DNA from: SCUS01 sp966211675
GTDB taxonomy: Bacteria > Myxococcota_A > Polyangia > Polyangiales > Ga0077539
Assembly: GCA_966211675.1 (NCBI GenBank)
Contig: CBIHPK010000065.1
Span: forward strand, 1 to 38,589
Length of the DNA: 38,589 bases
Direction of reading: 5' to 3'
In this document: positions 1 to 7,920 of the stretch, in pieces
How positions within the stretch are numbered: position 1 is the first letter of the stretch
Layout: the number at the start of each line of letters is the position of its first letter
Made by a program: the position numbers and the translations under genes
The notes under the pieces: model-generated
The model's database searches: none
Seen by the model: the letters and a program-made list of their open reading frames with translations, nothing else
What the model was told of the DNA's origin: nothing

Positions 1-1
1 G

Positions 2-631
2 ATGATGTCGGCCTCGGCGAAGGTCAGCGAGGCCCCGCCCCGCCGTCCGCCCTCGATGCGTCCCCCCGTGTCGAAGCGCTCGGACGACGACGTCTACTCG
101 GCCCCGAAGCGCGGCAACAACAACAAGCTCTGGGCCGCGGTCGGAGGCGCGATGCTCCTGGCCGGCGCCCTCTTCGTCGGCTTCGCCACCAGCTCCGGCA
201 GCACCCCGACCACCCCGGCGCCCTCTCCCGAGGTCGCCCCCGCGGCCGCGGCCGATCCCCCCGCCGCGCCTGCCGCCGAGCCTGCGCCCGTGGCCCCGGC
301 GCCCGCGGTGGTCGCGGCCCCGGAGCCCGTCGCAGCCCCCGCGGTGGTCGCGGCCCCGGAGCCTCCGCCTCCCGCCCCGGAGCCCCCGCCTCCCGCGGTC
401 GTCGCGGCCCCTGAGCCTCCGCCACCCGCGCCTGCCGTCGCCGCCCCGGCCCATGTCGAACCCGCCGTCGTACGCCACCGCGTGGTACGAGAGCCCGTCG
501 TCCACGCGGCTCCGGTCGCGAGGGCGCCTCGTGTTCGCGCGCCCACGGCCGCCGAGCCCGGACACCCCGCCGCTGCCCCTGCGCCGCGCGCCCCCTCCGG
601 CGCCGGATTCGTGACCGAGAGCCCGTACTGA
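2..631 (+). CDS. C-terminal part of a membrane-anchored Ala/Pro-rich protein (left end cut)
   Basis: The reading frame is open to the left edge, so the true start probably lies outside the window and the ATG at 2 need not be the start. What is visible is a short charged cytoplasmic-type segment, one hydrophobic helix at about residues 43-63 (LWAAVGGAMLLAGALFVGFA), then about 130 residues dominated by Pro, Ala and Val with repeated PAVVAAPEP-type units, ending in an Arg/His-richer tail. This layout (cytoplasmic part, one membrane helix, Pro-rich tail) is common at the C-terminus of myxobacterial Ser/Thr kinases and of TonB-like spanners, but no catalytic or TonB C-terminal fold is seen. It ends 33 bases before the TPR-PEGA gene and is probably co-transcribed with it. 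Function is unknown. Confidence 0.6.
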   Translation: MMSASAKVSEAPPRRPPSMRPPVSKRSDDDVYSAPKRGNNNKLWAAVGGAMLLAGALFVGFATSSGSTPTTPAPSPEVAPAAAADPPAAPAAEPAPVAPAPAVVAAPEPVAAPAVVAAPEPPPPAPEPPPPAVVAAPEPPPPAPAVAAPAHVEPAVVRHRVVREPVVHAAPVARAPRVRAPTAAEPGHPAAAPAPRAPSGAGFVTESPY

Positions 632-664
632 GCCCACGCTCCCCCCTCCGCTGCCAACACACGC

Positions 665-1861
665 ATGAAATCACCCCGAGAGATCCTTCTGGCGGGCGCC
701 CTCGCCCTGGCCGCGCTCAGCCACTCACCGAGCGCCCTGGGCCAGACCAACGAGGCGCGGGTGGCGTTCCAGTCCGGCGTGCAGGCCTACGCCGCGCAGC
801 ACTACGCCGAGGCGCTGGAGTCCTTTCGCACGGCGTACCGCATCCGGCCGCACCCGAGCGTGCTGGTCAACATCGCCAACTGCTACGTGGCGCTCAACCG
901 CCCGCAGGACGCGATCTCGACCTTCGAGCGCTTCCTCAACGACCCCACGGTCAGCCCGACGCCGCAGCAGCGCACGGAGATCGAGACCGCCCTCGCGGAG
1001 GCCCGCCGTCACCTCGCCACCATCAACGTGCTGGTCTTCCCTCCGGGCGCGGACGTCTACCTCGATGGCGACCTCGTGGGCACCGCGCCGCTGCGCCGCC
1101 CGCTCCAGACGGGCCCCGGTCCCCACGTGATCGAGGCCCGCCAGCCCGGCGGCGGAACGGTCCAGCACCAGGCGCGCGTCGAGGGCGGCGGCACCGTCAC
1201 CCTCACGCTCGACATCGTCCGCAACCGCTCGTTCATCGGCAGCGTCGCGCCCGAGGCGGCGCCCCCCACGCCGATCGCCGCTCCGCCGGTGGTCACCCCT
1301 CCGCGGCCGGCTCCGCCCGTCGTGGCCGTGACGCCCGCCCCGGTCGTGACGCCCGCGACCAACGTCAACGTCACTCCGCCGGTGGCTCGCATCGAGCCCG
1401 TGCGCCCCGCGCCGCTGCTGCCCGTCACCCGTCCGGTGACCGACCCGAGCGTGAGCGTCCGGCCGCCCTCGGAGCCCGGGAGCTCTAGCGCCCGCGGCCT
1501 CGGCGCAGGCTTCTGGACGGGCCTCTCGCTCACCGTCGCCGCCACCGGCACGGCCGTCGGCTTCGTCGTCTACGCCAACTCCCTCGAGGACGACTACTAC
1601 CGCATCGTGGCGCTCTTCCAGGCCCAGACCGACCCCTCGCGCCGCAGCTACTACCAGGCCCTCGGGCTCAGCTACGCCGACGCGGTCGACCAGAACCGCC
1701 TGGTCTCGTACATCGTCGGCGGCGTCGCGGGCGCGGCCGCCGCGTTCACCATCGGCGCCGCGATCTACGGCGCCACCAGCAGCTCGACGCCCCGACGCGC
1801 CAGCGTCCAGGTGCTCCCCTCGCTCCGCGGCGACGGCATCACCGTCAGCGGAACCTTCTGA
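665..1861 (+). CDS. Secreted TPR and PEGA-domain protein with C-terminal membrane helices
   Basis: A 398-residue protein with an N-terminal signal peptide (hydrophobic stretch around residues 8-26, cleavage probably near ALG-Q). Residues about 30-100 form tetratricopeptide-type helices (AYAAQHYAEALESFRTAYR and the following pair). Residues about 118-172 match a PEGA domain: a short beta domain with the VYLDGDLVGTAP turn, usually found in surface proteins. A Pro/Val-rich linker follows at about 195-270. Two hydrophobic segments near residues 280-300 and 348-368 could anchor it. Such proteins are frequent in Myxococcota, next to kinases and other PEGA proteins. I infer a periplasmic or envelope scaffold; partner and substrate are unknown. 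Confidence 0.85.
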   Translation: MKSPREILLAGALALAALSHSPSALGQTNEARVAFQSGVQAYAAQHYAEALESFRTAYRIRPHPSVLVNIANCYVALNRPQDAISTFERFLNDPTVSPTPQQRTEIETALAEARRHLATINVLVFPPGADVYLDGDLVGTAPLRRPLQTGPGPHVIEARQPGGGTVQHQARVEGGGTVTLTLDIVRNRSFIGSVAPEAAPPTPIAAPPVVTPPRPAPPVVAVTPAPVVTPATNVNVTPPVARIEPVRPAPLLPVTRPVTDPSVSVRPPSEPGSSSARGLGAGFWTGLSLTVAATGTAVGFVVYANSLEDDYYRIVALFQAQTDPSRRSYYQALGLSYADAVDQNRLVSYIVGGVAGAAAAFTIGAAIYGATSSSTPRRASVQVLPSLRGDGITVSGTF

Positions 1862-1875
1862 CCGCCTCCCCGCCC

Positions 1876-1900
1876 GGGCTTTACCTCCCCTGGTAAGCCC
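1876..1900. terminator. Hairpin between convergent genes, possible bidirectional terminator
   Basis: The arms GGGCTTTACC and GGTAAGCCC form a 9-pair stem with one bulged T and a short C-rich loop, lying 14 bases after the PEGA gene stop and 14 bases before the stop of the convergent flavoprotein gene. No clear U-tract follows in either direction, so classical Rho-independent activity is uncertain. Confidence 0.4.
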
Positions 1901-1914
1901 CGGGGCTCCCTCGA

Positions 1915-3216
1915 TCATCCCCGAGAGCGCTCGACCTCGATCACCGCCGAGGCCCTCCGCAGCGGCACCCCCGGCTTGGTGACCCGCACCCGAACCCTCG
2001 GCGTCGGGAAGCGCGCGAGGATCGTCGTCGCCACCGTGTCGGCCACCGTCTCGATCAGGTTGTAGTGCTGCCGGCCGATGACCTCGGAGATCACCTCGGT
2101 CACCGCGGCGTAGTCGATGGTGTCGCGCAGCGCGTCCGTCGGCGCCGCGCGCGCCGCGTCGACGTCGAAGTCCAGGTCGAAGGTGAGCGTCTGCTGCCGG
2201 CCCTTCTCCCGCGGGTACGCGCCGATGCGCGCCGGGAGCGTGATCCCCCGCAGGCCCAGCCGGTCGCTCGACTCGCGCACCACCGACACCGCCGGGCGTG
2301 CCGCGGCGTCCATCGCGCGGATCACCTTGGCCACCGCCGACCCGGAGCCCATCGCGTGGGCGATGGTCGGCGCCTCGGCGCTGCACACGTCGCCCACCGC
2401 GAACACCCCCGCTCGCGACGTCCGTCCCAGCCGGTCGACCCGCACGTAGCCCTTCGCGTCCGTGGCCACGCCGAAGCCCTCGCTCACCGGCTCCGGGCCC
2501 ACGCACACGAACACCACCTCCGCCTCGAAGCGCTCCGGCCCGTGCGGCCCGTGCGCCCTCACGCCGGTCACCGCCGCGTCGCCCTCGATCGCCTCCACCC
2601 GCATCCTCGGCCGACGGGTCACGTTGGCGTGCGCCTCCACCGCCGTGAGCAGCGCCGGCCTCGCGCTCAGCCGATCGCCCCGGTAGAGCAGCGTGACCGA
2701 GCGCGCGTGCAGGGCCGCCAGGTGCGCGTGCTCCACCGCGTCGTCGCCGGCGCCGATCACCACCACCCTCGCGCCCTTCAGTCGCTCCGGCGAGCGGCCG
2801 ATGTTGTACGCCACGCCCCGCCCGAGCAGCGCGTCCTCGCCCGGCACCCGCAGCCGTCGCCGTCGGACGCCCGTCGCGATCACCACCGCGCGCGGCGAGA
2901 GGGCCTCGGAGACGCCGTCGAGGTGCACCCGCAGCGAGGTCGCGTCGAGCCGGGCGCCCACCCCCGCGCGCACAGTCGCCCCCTGCGAGATGGCCTGCGA
3001 GCGCAGCACCTCCGCCAGCGCCACGCCCTCGATCGACGCGATGCCCGGCACGTTCTCCAGCGCGTAGGGGATCACCCGGAGCTGTCCGCCGAGCTCGCGC
3101 TGCGCCTCGAGCACCAGCGTCGAGAGGCCGAGCGAGGCGCACCAGAGCGCGGCCGACAGCCCCGCGGGCCCGGCCCCCAGGACGATCACCTCGGGCGACG
3201 CGTCGACCACGCTCAC
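1915..3216 (-). CDS. Fused thioredoxin-reductase-like flavoprotein and dihydroneopterin aldolase (FolB)
   Basis: A 433-residue protein with a GTG start at 3216 that overlaps the kinase stop (GTGA), so translation is probably coupled. Residues 1-305 form a two-dinucleotide-domain flavoprotein: FAD motif GAGPAG at 14-19, central ATG motif near 114-116, NADPH motif GAGDDA at 155-160, and C-terminal FAD motif GVFAVGDV near 285. The CxxC redox pair of thioredoxin reductase is absent; the equivalent stretch reads YNIGRSPERL (137-146), so it resembles ferredoxin/flavodoxin-NADP reductase-type relatives. Residues about 310-433 are a full-length FolB domain, with Glu in YPREK, Tyr in TIDYAAV, the Glu of NLIE and Lys in RVTKPG, matching the family's active-site positions. 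FolB cleaves dihydroneopterin in folate synthesis. No stop separates the two parts. The electron partner of the reductase part is unknown. Confidence 0.85.
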   Translation of the reverse strand: MSVVDASPEVIVLGAGPAGLSAALWCASLGLSTLVLEAQRELGGQLRVIPYALENVPGIASIEGVALAEVLRSQAISQGATVRAGVGARLDATSLRVHLDGVSEALSPRAVVIATGVRRRRLRVPGEDALLGRGVAYNIGRSPERLKGARVVVIGAGDDAVEHAHLAALHARSVTLLYRGDRLSARPALLTAVEAHANVTRRPRMRVEAIEGDAAVTGVRAHGPHGPERFEAEVVFVCVGPEPVSEGFGVATDAKGYVRVDRLGRTSRAGVFAVGDVCSAEAPTIAHAMGSGSAVAKVIRAMDAAARPAVSVVRESSDRLGLRGITLPARIGAYPREKGRQQTLTFDLDFDVDAARAAPTDALRDTIDYAAVTEVISEVIGRQHYNLIETVADTVATTILARFPTPRVRVRVTKPGVPLRRASAVIEVERSRG

Positions 3217-4493
3217 CTCAGCGCGAGGAACGCGGCCACCCCGAGGGCGATCACCCCGAGCGCCACGCCGAGGACGACCCAGGCCGGGGTGCGGCGCAGC
3301 GGCACGTGCATCGGAGCGGAGCTGTCCGGCGACCACGACATCGGCTGGGCGACCGGCGGTGGGGGAGGCTGCCACGACATCGGCGCCGGGGCGCTCACCG
3401 GCGCGGCCTCCACCGGCGGGGGCGGAGGCGGCGCGGAGGCGGCGGCCTCGAGGGCGTCGTGCATGGCGTGCTCGGACATGGTCGCCCACTCCGCGGGAGA
3501 GCCCGGGAGACCGAAGGCCTGGCCCAGCGCGAGGGCGAACTCTCCGGCGTGCTGGAAGCGGTCCGCGGGGTCCTTGCGAAGGGCCTTGTGCAGGAGGTCG
3601 TCGAGCTGCGGCGGGGCGTTCTCGTTGGCGAAGGTCGGCGGCATCGCCTCGTCGCCCAGGATCTTGAACAGGATCTGCGCGCCGTTGGGCGCCTGGAAGG
3701 GGACCTTCCCGACGAACATCTCGTAGACCATCACCGCGACGGCCCAGACGTCCGTGCGCTGGTCGAGGTCCGGCGACCCCTGGGCCTGCTCCGGGGACAT
3801 GTAGAAGGGCGAGCCGATGGTGGTGCCCATCACCGTGAGCTTCTGCCCTCGGTCCTGCCCCTTGGTGAACTTCACCGAGCCGAAGTCGAGGAGCTTCACC
3901 GTGTCGCCGTCCGGGCCCCGCACCAGGAACACGTTGTCGGGCTTCAGGTCGCGGTGCACGAAGCCCCGGGCGTGCGCCGAGTCGAGCGCGAGCGCGAGCT
4001 GCGACACGATCCGGATGCCGCGGTGGAGGGGCACGGTCTTCTCGCGCGTGAGCACGTGGCGGAGTTCTTCCCCGTCGAGGTACTCCATCACCAGGAACCA
4101 GCTCTTGCCCGGGCGCCCCGGGAGCTGCGCCGTCGCGGCGAAGTCCATCACCTTCACGACGTGCGGGTGGTCGAGCTGCTGCGAGGTGGTGGCCTCGCGC
4201 CGGAAGCGCTCGATGTTCACCTCGTCCTCCGCCACGTCGGCGTGCAGGATCTTGATCGCCACCCGCTCCTGCCGCGTGAGCTCGCGCGCCTCGTAGACGC
4301 GCCCCATGCCCCCGTTGGCGATCACCCGGCGGAGCTCGTAGCGCCCCGCGACGGTGCAGGTGACCAGCGGGTCCTTCGGGTCGCGCACCGGGGTGACCTC
4401 GTCGAGGCTCAGCAGCTTCGCCCCATCGTGCGGGCAGAAGGTGCTGCCCTCCGCCGGGTAGGTGCGCTGGCACTTCGGACAGGCGACGAGCAT
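3213..4493 (-). CDS. Hanks-type Ser/Thr protein kinase with N-terminal zinc ribbon and C-terminal membrane helix
   Basis: A 426-residue protein; the ATG at 4493 is chosen because the zinc ribbon begins immediately after it. Cys5/Cys8 and Cys20/His22 (CPKC...CPHDG) form a probable zinc site. The kinase domain spans about 50-325: Gly loop NGGMGRVYEA, Lys81 in VAIKIL, helix C Glu100, HRD at 180-182, DFG at 203-205, and SPEQ at 233-236, all intact, so it should be active. A Pro-rich linker (355-385) and one membrane helix (about 404-424) follow, leaving almost nothing outside the cell. It lies 17 bases after the zinc-ribbon coiled-coil gene and overlaps the flavoprotein-FolB gene. The upstream in-frame extension to 4646 is rejected because it lies entirely over the neighbouring gene. 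Confidence 0.92.
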   Translation of the reverse strand: MLVACPKCQRTYPAEGSTFCPHDGAKLLSLDEVTPVRDPKDPLVTCTVAGRYELRRVIANGGMGRVYEARELTRQERVAIKILHADVAEDEVNIERFRREATTSQQLDHPHVVKVMDFAATAQLPGRPGKSWFLVMEYLDGEELRHVLTREKTVPLHRGIRIVSQLALALDSAHARGFVHRDLKPDNVFLVRGPDGDTVKLLDFGSVKFTKGQDRGQKLTVMGTTIGSPFYMSPEQAQGSPDLDQRTDVWAVAVMVYEMFVGKVPFQAPNGAQILFKILGDEAMPPTFANENAPPQLDDLLHKALRKDPADRFQHAGEFALALGQAFGLPGSPAEWATMSEHAMHDALEAAASAPPPPPPVEAAPVSAPAPMSWQPPPPPVAQPMSWSPDSSAPMHVPLRRTPAWVVLGVALGVIALGVAAFLALR

Positions 4494-4510
4494 GGAGGTC
4501 GGTGGGTCTT

Positions 4511-5221
4511 TCAGCGCGACAGGTTGGGCGGCAGCAGGATGCGCTGGCAGTTGGGGCACTGGATCAGCTTCTCCGCGCGCAGCATCACGTTGTAGAGCTG
4601 CGGCGGGGTCGCCATGTAGCAGCCGCGGCAGATGCCGTCGCGGCACTCGGCGACGGCGGTGCCGCGGCGGTTGAGCACGATCTGGTAGATGCGGAGGATC
4701 TCCGGCCGCACCCGCGCGGTGAGCGCCTTGCGGGCCCCCTGGTGCATCTCCTTGCGGGCGAGCAGCGCCTCGCGCGTCTTGACCGCCTCGGCCTCCTCGC
4801 TGGCGAGCATGTCCGTGAGGCCCTTGAAGTCCGCCTCGTGCTGCTGGAGCTGCGCGCCCACGGCGGCCACCACCTCCTCGAGCCGTCCGGCCTCCGCGGT
4901 GCGCTCCTCGCGCTCTCGCTTGAGCACCTCGATCTCGCGGTTCATGGCCTCCATCTCGCGGTTGTTGCGGGCGACCTCTTGTCGCTTCTTCGACCGGATG
5001 GACTTCTCGTCGATGGTGGCGAGCTCATCGACGTGCGTCTGCTTCAACCGCTGGGCCTCGGTGAGCTGCGCGCGCTCTCGATCGAGCAGGTCTCGGATGC
5101 GTTCGACGTCGGACCGCGTGGCCACGAGGTGCGCGTCCACATCGGCGAGTTCGACGTCGATCTGGCGCCACGCCAGGTCACTCTTTGCAAGTTCTTCCAG
5201 GGCTAGGAGCTGTTCGCGCAA
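4511..5221 (-). CDS. Coiled-coil protein with C4-type zinc ribbon (DUF164/CT398-like family)
   Basis: A 236-residue protein. Residues about 10-165 are long, charged heptad-like helices (typical antiparallel coiled coil). The C-terminus carries the C4 zinc ribbon: CRGC about 35 residues before CPNCQRIL, with the family's YM..PP..YN between. Members are widespread bacterial proteins of poorly defined role. The TTG at 5221 is preferred because GGAG at 5230-5233 lies 8 bases upstream and because the ATG at 5281 would put coding sequence into the 3' end of the tRNA gene. It is first in a minus-strand set with the kinase and the flavoprotein-FolB fusion, and both it and the kinase carry a CPxCQR zinc ribbon at their adjoining ends. 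Confidence 0.85.
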   Translation of the reverse strand: MREQLLALEELAKSDLAWRQIDVELADVDAHLVATRSDVERIRDLLDRERAQLTEAQRLKQTHVDELATIDEKSIRSKKRQEVARNNREMEAMNREIEVLKREREERTAEAGRLEEVVAAVGAQLQQHEADFKGLTDMLASEEAEAVKTREALLARKEMHQGARKALTARVRPEILRIYQIVLNRRGTAVAECRDGICRGCYMATPPQLYNVMLRAEKLIQCPNCQRILLPPNLSR

Positions 5222-5229
5222 CGGGTCTT

Positions 5230-5233
5230 CTCC
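5230..5233 (-). promoter_or_regulatory. Ribosome binding site supporting a TTG start
   Basis: GGAG on the minus strand, 8 bases before the TTG at 5221. It decides the start of the zinc-ribbon coiled-coil gene and keeps it clear of the tRNA gene. Confidence 0.55.
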
Positions 5234-5272
5234 ACTAAGCGGGTCGCAAGCACTGCTGAACCGCGCGGAGAG

Positions 5273-5346
5273 TAGGCCCATCGGGGATCGAACCCGAAAC
5301 CTCCCGATTATAAGTCAGGTGCTCTAACCGGTTGAGCTATGGGCCC
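5273..5346 (-). tRNA. tRNA-Ile with UAU anticodon
   Basis: A full cloverleaf of 74 bases can be folded: acceptor GGGCCCA with TGGGCCT (last pair G-U), D stem GCTC/GAGC, anticodon stem CCTGA/TCGGG with loop CTTATAA, T stem TCGGG/CCCGA with loop TTCGATC, and discriminator A. Positions 34-36 read UAU, which would decode AUA (Ile). No CCA is encoded. The loop is one base different from the CTCATAA loop of tRNA-Ile2, whose C34 is normally converted to lysidine. The gene sits 107 bases from xerD (divergent) and 51 bases before the zinc-ribbon gene on the same strand. Confidence 0.93.
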
Positions 5347-5453
5347 GAACGCGCCGCGCGACGCCGGGGCACCATAGCCCCAGGCTTCGCCCATACGCAA
5401 CGCTTCGGCCCGAAACTGGCTCCCGACCCCTTCGGCCTCGTAGCTTTCCGTCG

Positions 5454-6350
5454 ATGTCCGACGACGATCAACTCCTCGACGCGTGGCTCGCGCACCTCCG
5501 GGTGGAGAAGGGCCTGAGCCCGCGCTCGGTCGAGGCCTACGCGACGGACCTCGTGCGCTTCGCCGTCTTCGTGCGCCAGGACCTGCAGCGAGGCTTCTGC
5601 GACATCGAGAACGGCGACGTCGCCAGCTGGATGATCGCCCTCTCCAAGGAGGGCCTCTCGGCCCGCGCTCAGGCGAGGAAGCTCTCGGCGCTGCGCGGGT
5701 TCTACAAGTTCCTCGTGGCCGAGCGGCGGGTGAAGAACGACCCGACGAAGCTGGTCACCGGCCCGCGCCTCCCTCGCAAGCTGCCCCACGTGCTCACCTT
5801 CCCGGAGGTCGAGTCGCTGCTCTCCGCGCCGGAGCCGAGCACCCCTCGCGGCGTGCGCGACCGCGCGATGATCCAGCTGCTCTACGCCTCGGGCCTGCGC
5901 GTCTCCGAGCTGGTGAACCTCAAGGTCACCGACGTCGACCTCGACCAGGGCGTGCTCGCGGCCTTCGGCAAGGGGGAGAAGCGCCGCCTCGTGCCCTTCG
6001 GCGAGGTCGCCCGCGAGGCCCTGCTGCTCTACCTCCAGACCGTGCGCGGCACCTTCACGAAGGGCCGCGCGGCCAACGACCTCTTCGTCACGCACTTCGG
6101 CTCCGCCATGACCCGCCAAGGGTTCTGGAAGCTGCTCAAGCGCTATGCCCTGGTCGCGGGCATCGACCGGCCCATCTCGCCGCACAAGCTCCGGCACTCC
6201 TTCGCGACGCACCTGCTCGAGCGCGGCGCCGACCTGCGCGCCGTGCAGACCATGCTCGGCCACGCGGACATCGTGACCACGCAGATCTACACGCACGTCA
6301 CCGTCGAGCACCTCCAGGCCGCGCACGCGCGCTTCCACCCCCGCGGCTGA
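5454..6350 (+). CDS. xerD: Tyrosine recombinase XerD
   Basis: A 298-residue enzyme, the usual length for XerD. It resolves chromosome dimers at dif, together with a XerC partner and FtsK. The N-terminal SAM-like DNA-binding domain covers about residues 5-90 and the catalytic domain about 110-298. The catalytic set is complete: Arg149 (GLRVSEL), Lys173 (GKGEKRR), His244 and Arg247 (HKLRHSFATHLL), His270 (LGHADI) and nucleophile Tyr279 (QIYTHV). XerC versus XerD is judged from overall similarity and from the position ahead of scpA-scpB, a linkage seen in many genomes. scpA starts 5 bases after its stop. Confidence 0.93.
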   Translation: MSDDDQLLDAWLAHLRVEKGLSPRSVEAYATDLVRFAVFVRQDLQRGFCDIENGDVASWMIALSKEGLSARAQARKLSALRGFYKFLVAERRVKNDPTKLVTGPRLPRKLPHVLTFPEVESLLSAPEPSTPRGVRDRAMIQLLYASGLRVSELVNLKVTDVDLDQGVLAAFGKGEKRRLVPFGEVAREALLLYLQTVRGTFTKGRAANDLFVTHFGSAMTRQGFWKLLKRYALVAGIDRPISPHKLRHSFATHLLERGADLRAVQTMLGHADIVTTQIYTHVTVEHLQAAHARFHPRG

Positions 6351-6355
6351 GACCC

Positions 6356-7165
6356 ATGATGGACCCGCTCGACGAGCCCTTCACCGACGACCCGCTGGTG
6401 CGGGTGCAGCTCGACGTCTTCGAGGGCCCGCTCGACCTCCTGCTTCACCTCATCCAGAAGCACGAGCTCGACATCTTCGACATCCCCATCTCGTTCATCA
6501 CCGAGCGCTACCTCACGTACGTCTCGATGATGCAGGCGCTCAACCTCGACCTCGCCGCCGAGTACCTGCTGATGGCCGCGACGCTCACGCACATCAAGTC
6601 GCGCATGCTCCTGCCCACGCCGCCGCCGGAGGAGAACCTCAACGTCGACCCGGACGCCGACCAGGGCGAGGACCCGCGCGTCGAGCTCGTGCGCCGGCTG
6701 CTCGAGTACCAGAAGTTCCGCGCCGCGGGAGAGGAGCTGGCCGCGCGAGGGGTGGCCGGCCGCGACGTGTTCCCGCGAGGGATGGAGGTCACCGCGGAGT
6801 CCACCGGCGAGGCGCCGCTCGCGCCCTTCCCCGCCATCGCCATGATCGAGGCGTTCCAGAAGCTCCTCGCCCGGCGCAAGCTCTCCATCGCGCACGAGGT
6901 CACCCCGGAGCGCATCTCCATCGCCGACCGCATCGGCGTCCTCGTCGAGCGCCTGCGGGAGCGCCGCTCGATGCGCTTCGACGAGCTCTTCGACGACGAC
7001 GGCAGCACGCCGGAGCTGGTGGTGACCTTCCTCGCGCTGCTGGAGATGACCCGGCTCCGGATGACCCGGCTCTACCAGTCGGGCAACTACGAGCAGCTCC
7101 ACGTGACCCTGGTGCTCACGGACGTGACCGACCCGGGCGCCTCGGTGCGGGACGACTGGCGATGA
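6356..7165 (+). CDS. scpA: Segregation and condensation protein A (kleisin of Smc-ScpAB)
   Basis: A 269-residue kleisin that bridges the Smc head domains and, with ScpB, compacts and segregates the chromosome. The N-terminus has the family signature VFEGPLDLLLHLIQKHELDIFDIPI, here at about residues 18-42, followed by LAAEYLLMAATLTHIKSRMLLP. An acidic linker (DPDADQGEDP) follows, and the C-terminal winged-helix region ends near residue 255 (FLALLEMTRL...). Two adjacent ATGs (6356 and 6359) are possible starts. The stop overlaps the scpB start (ATGA). Confidence 0.95.
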   Translation: MMDPLDEPFTDDPLVRVQLDVFEGPLDLLLHLIQKHELDIFDIPISFITERYLTYVSMMQALNLDLAAEYLLMAATLTHIKSRMLLPTPPPEENLNVDPDADQGEDPRVELVRRLLEYQKFRAAGEELAARGVAGRDVFPRGMEVTAESTGEAPLAPFPAIAMIEAFQKLLARRKLSIAHEVTPERISIADRIGVLVERLRERRSMRFDELFDDDGSTPELVVTFLALLEMTRLRMTRLYQSGNYEQLHVTLVLTDVTDPGASVRDDWR

Positions 7166-7920
7166 CCATCGGCGACCCGAAGGAGGGCGGCGACGAGGCG
7201 CCAGACGAAGCCCCCGAGACCGCCCCAGAGGACGAGCTCCCGGCCTCCCCAGGTGTTGCCCGCGCCATCGGCCGCTCGGTCTCCGAGCAGCACCTGCGCA
7301 CGGTGCTGGAGAGCCTCGTGTTCGCGAGCGACCACCCGATCACCGTCGCCGAGCTCTCGAAGATCACCCGCGCCGAGGCGCGCGACGTGCGCAAGCTGCT
7401 CAACGAGCTCAAGGACGAGTACCAGCCCCGGGGCATCCACCTCGACGAGGTCGCTGGCGCGTGGCTCTTCCGATCGAGCGCGGGCAACGCCCCCTTCGTG
7501 CGCGAGCTGCTCCAGGCCAAGCCCGTGCGGCTCAGCCGGGCGCAGGTCGAGACGCTGGCCATCGTGGCGTACCGGCAGCCCATCACGCGACCGGAGGTGG
7601 ACGAGGTGCGCGGCGTCGACACCGGATCGGCGCTGAAGGTGCTGCTCGAGCGCGACCTCGTGCGCACCATCGGCCGCCGCGAGGAGCCCGGCCGCCCGCT
7701 GCTCTACGGCACCACCCGCTTCTTCTTGGAGTTCTTCGGGCTGCGCTCGCTGCGCGACCTGCCGATGCTGCGCGAGTACACCGAGCTCTCCGAGGAGAGC
7801 CAGGCCTCGCTCACCGCGCGGCTCTCGCAGGCGGGCGTCGAGCCGGAGCCCGCTACCGAGGAGCCCGCGCCGGAGGCCGCCGCGACCGGGCCCGCGCTAC
7901 CGGACGAGCCGGCGCAGTGA
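7162..7920 (+). CDS. scpB: Segregation and condensation protein B
   Basis: A 252-residue ScpB, partner of ScpA in the Smc complex. An acidic N-terminal tail (about 1-45) precedes two winged-helix domains. Family signatures are visible: LESLVFASDHPITVAELSK, ETLAIVAYRQPITRPEVDEVRGVD, GRREEPGRPLLYGTTRFFLEFFGL and SLRDLP. The C-terminal tail is rich in Glu, Pro and Ala. It is translationally coupled to scpA (ATGA), and its last 24 bases overlap the end of ruvA on the other strand. Confidence 0.95.
   Translation: MTIGDPKEGGDEAPDEAPETAPEDELPASPGVARAIGRSVSEQHLRTVLESLVFASDHPITVAELSKITRAEARDVRKLLNELKDEYQPRGIHLDEVAGAWLFRSSAGNAPFVRELLQAKPVRLSRAQVETLAIVAYRQPITRPEVDEVRGVDTGSALKVLLERDLVRTIGRREEPGRPLLYGTTRFFLEFFGLRSLRDLPMLREYTELSEESQASLTARLSQAGVEPEPATEEPAPEAAATGPALPDEPAQ

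Noticed and set aside
725..3142. Long minus-strand open frame of 805 codons
   Set aside because: It runs antisense to the PEGA gene and out of frame over the flavoprotein-FolB gene; Arg/Gly/Ala-rich, no domain. Typical GC-rich shadow frame.
5222..5281. Upstream ATG start for the zinc-ribbon coiled-coil gene
   Set aside because: It would overlap the tRNA 3' end; a TTG with GGAG 8 bases upstream fits better.
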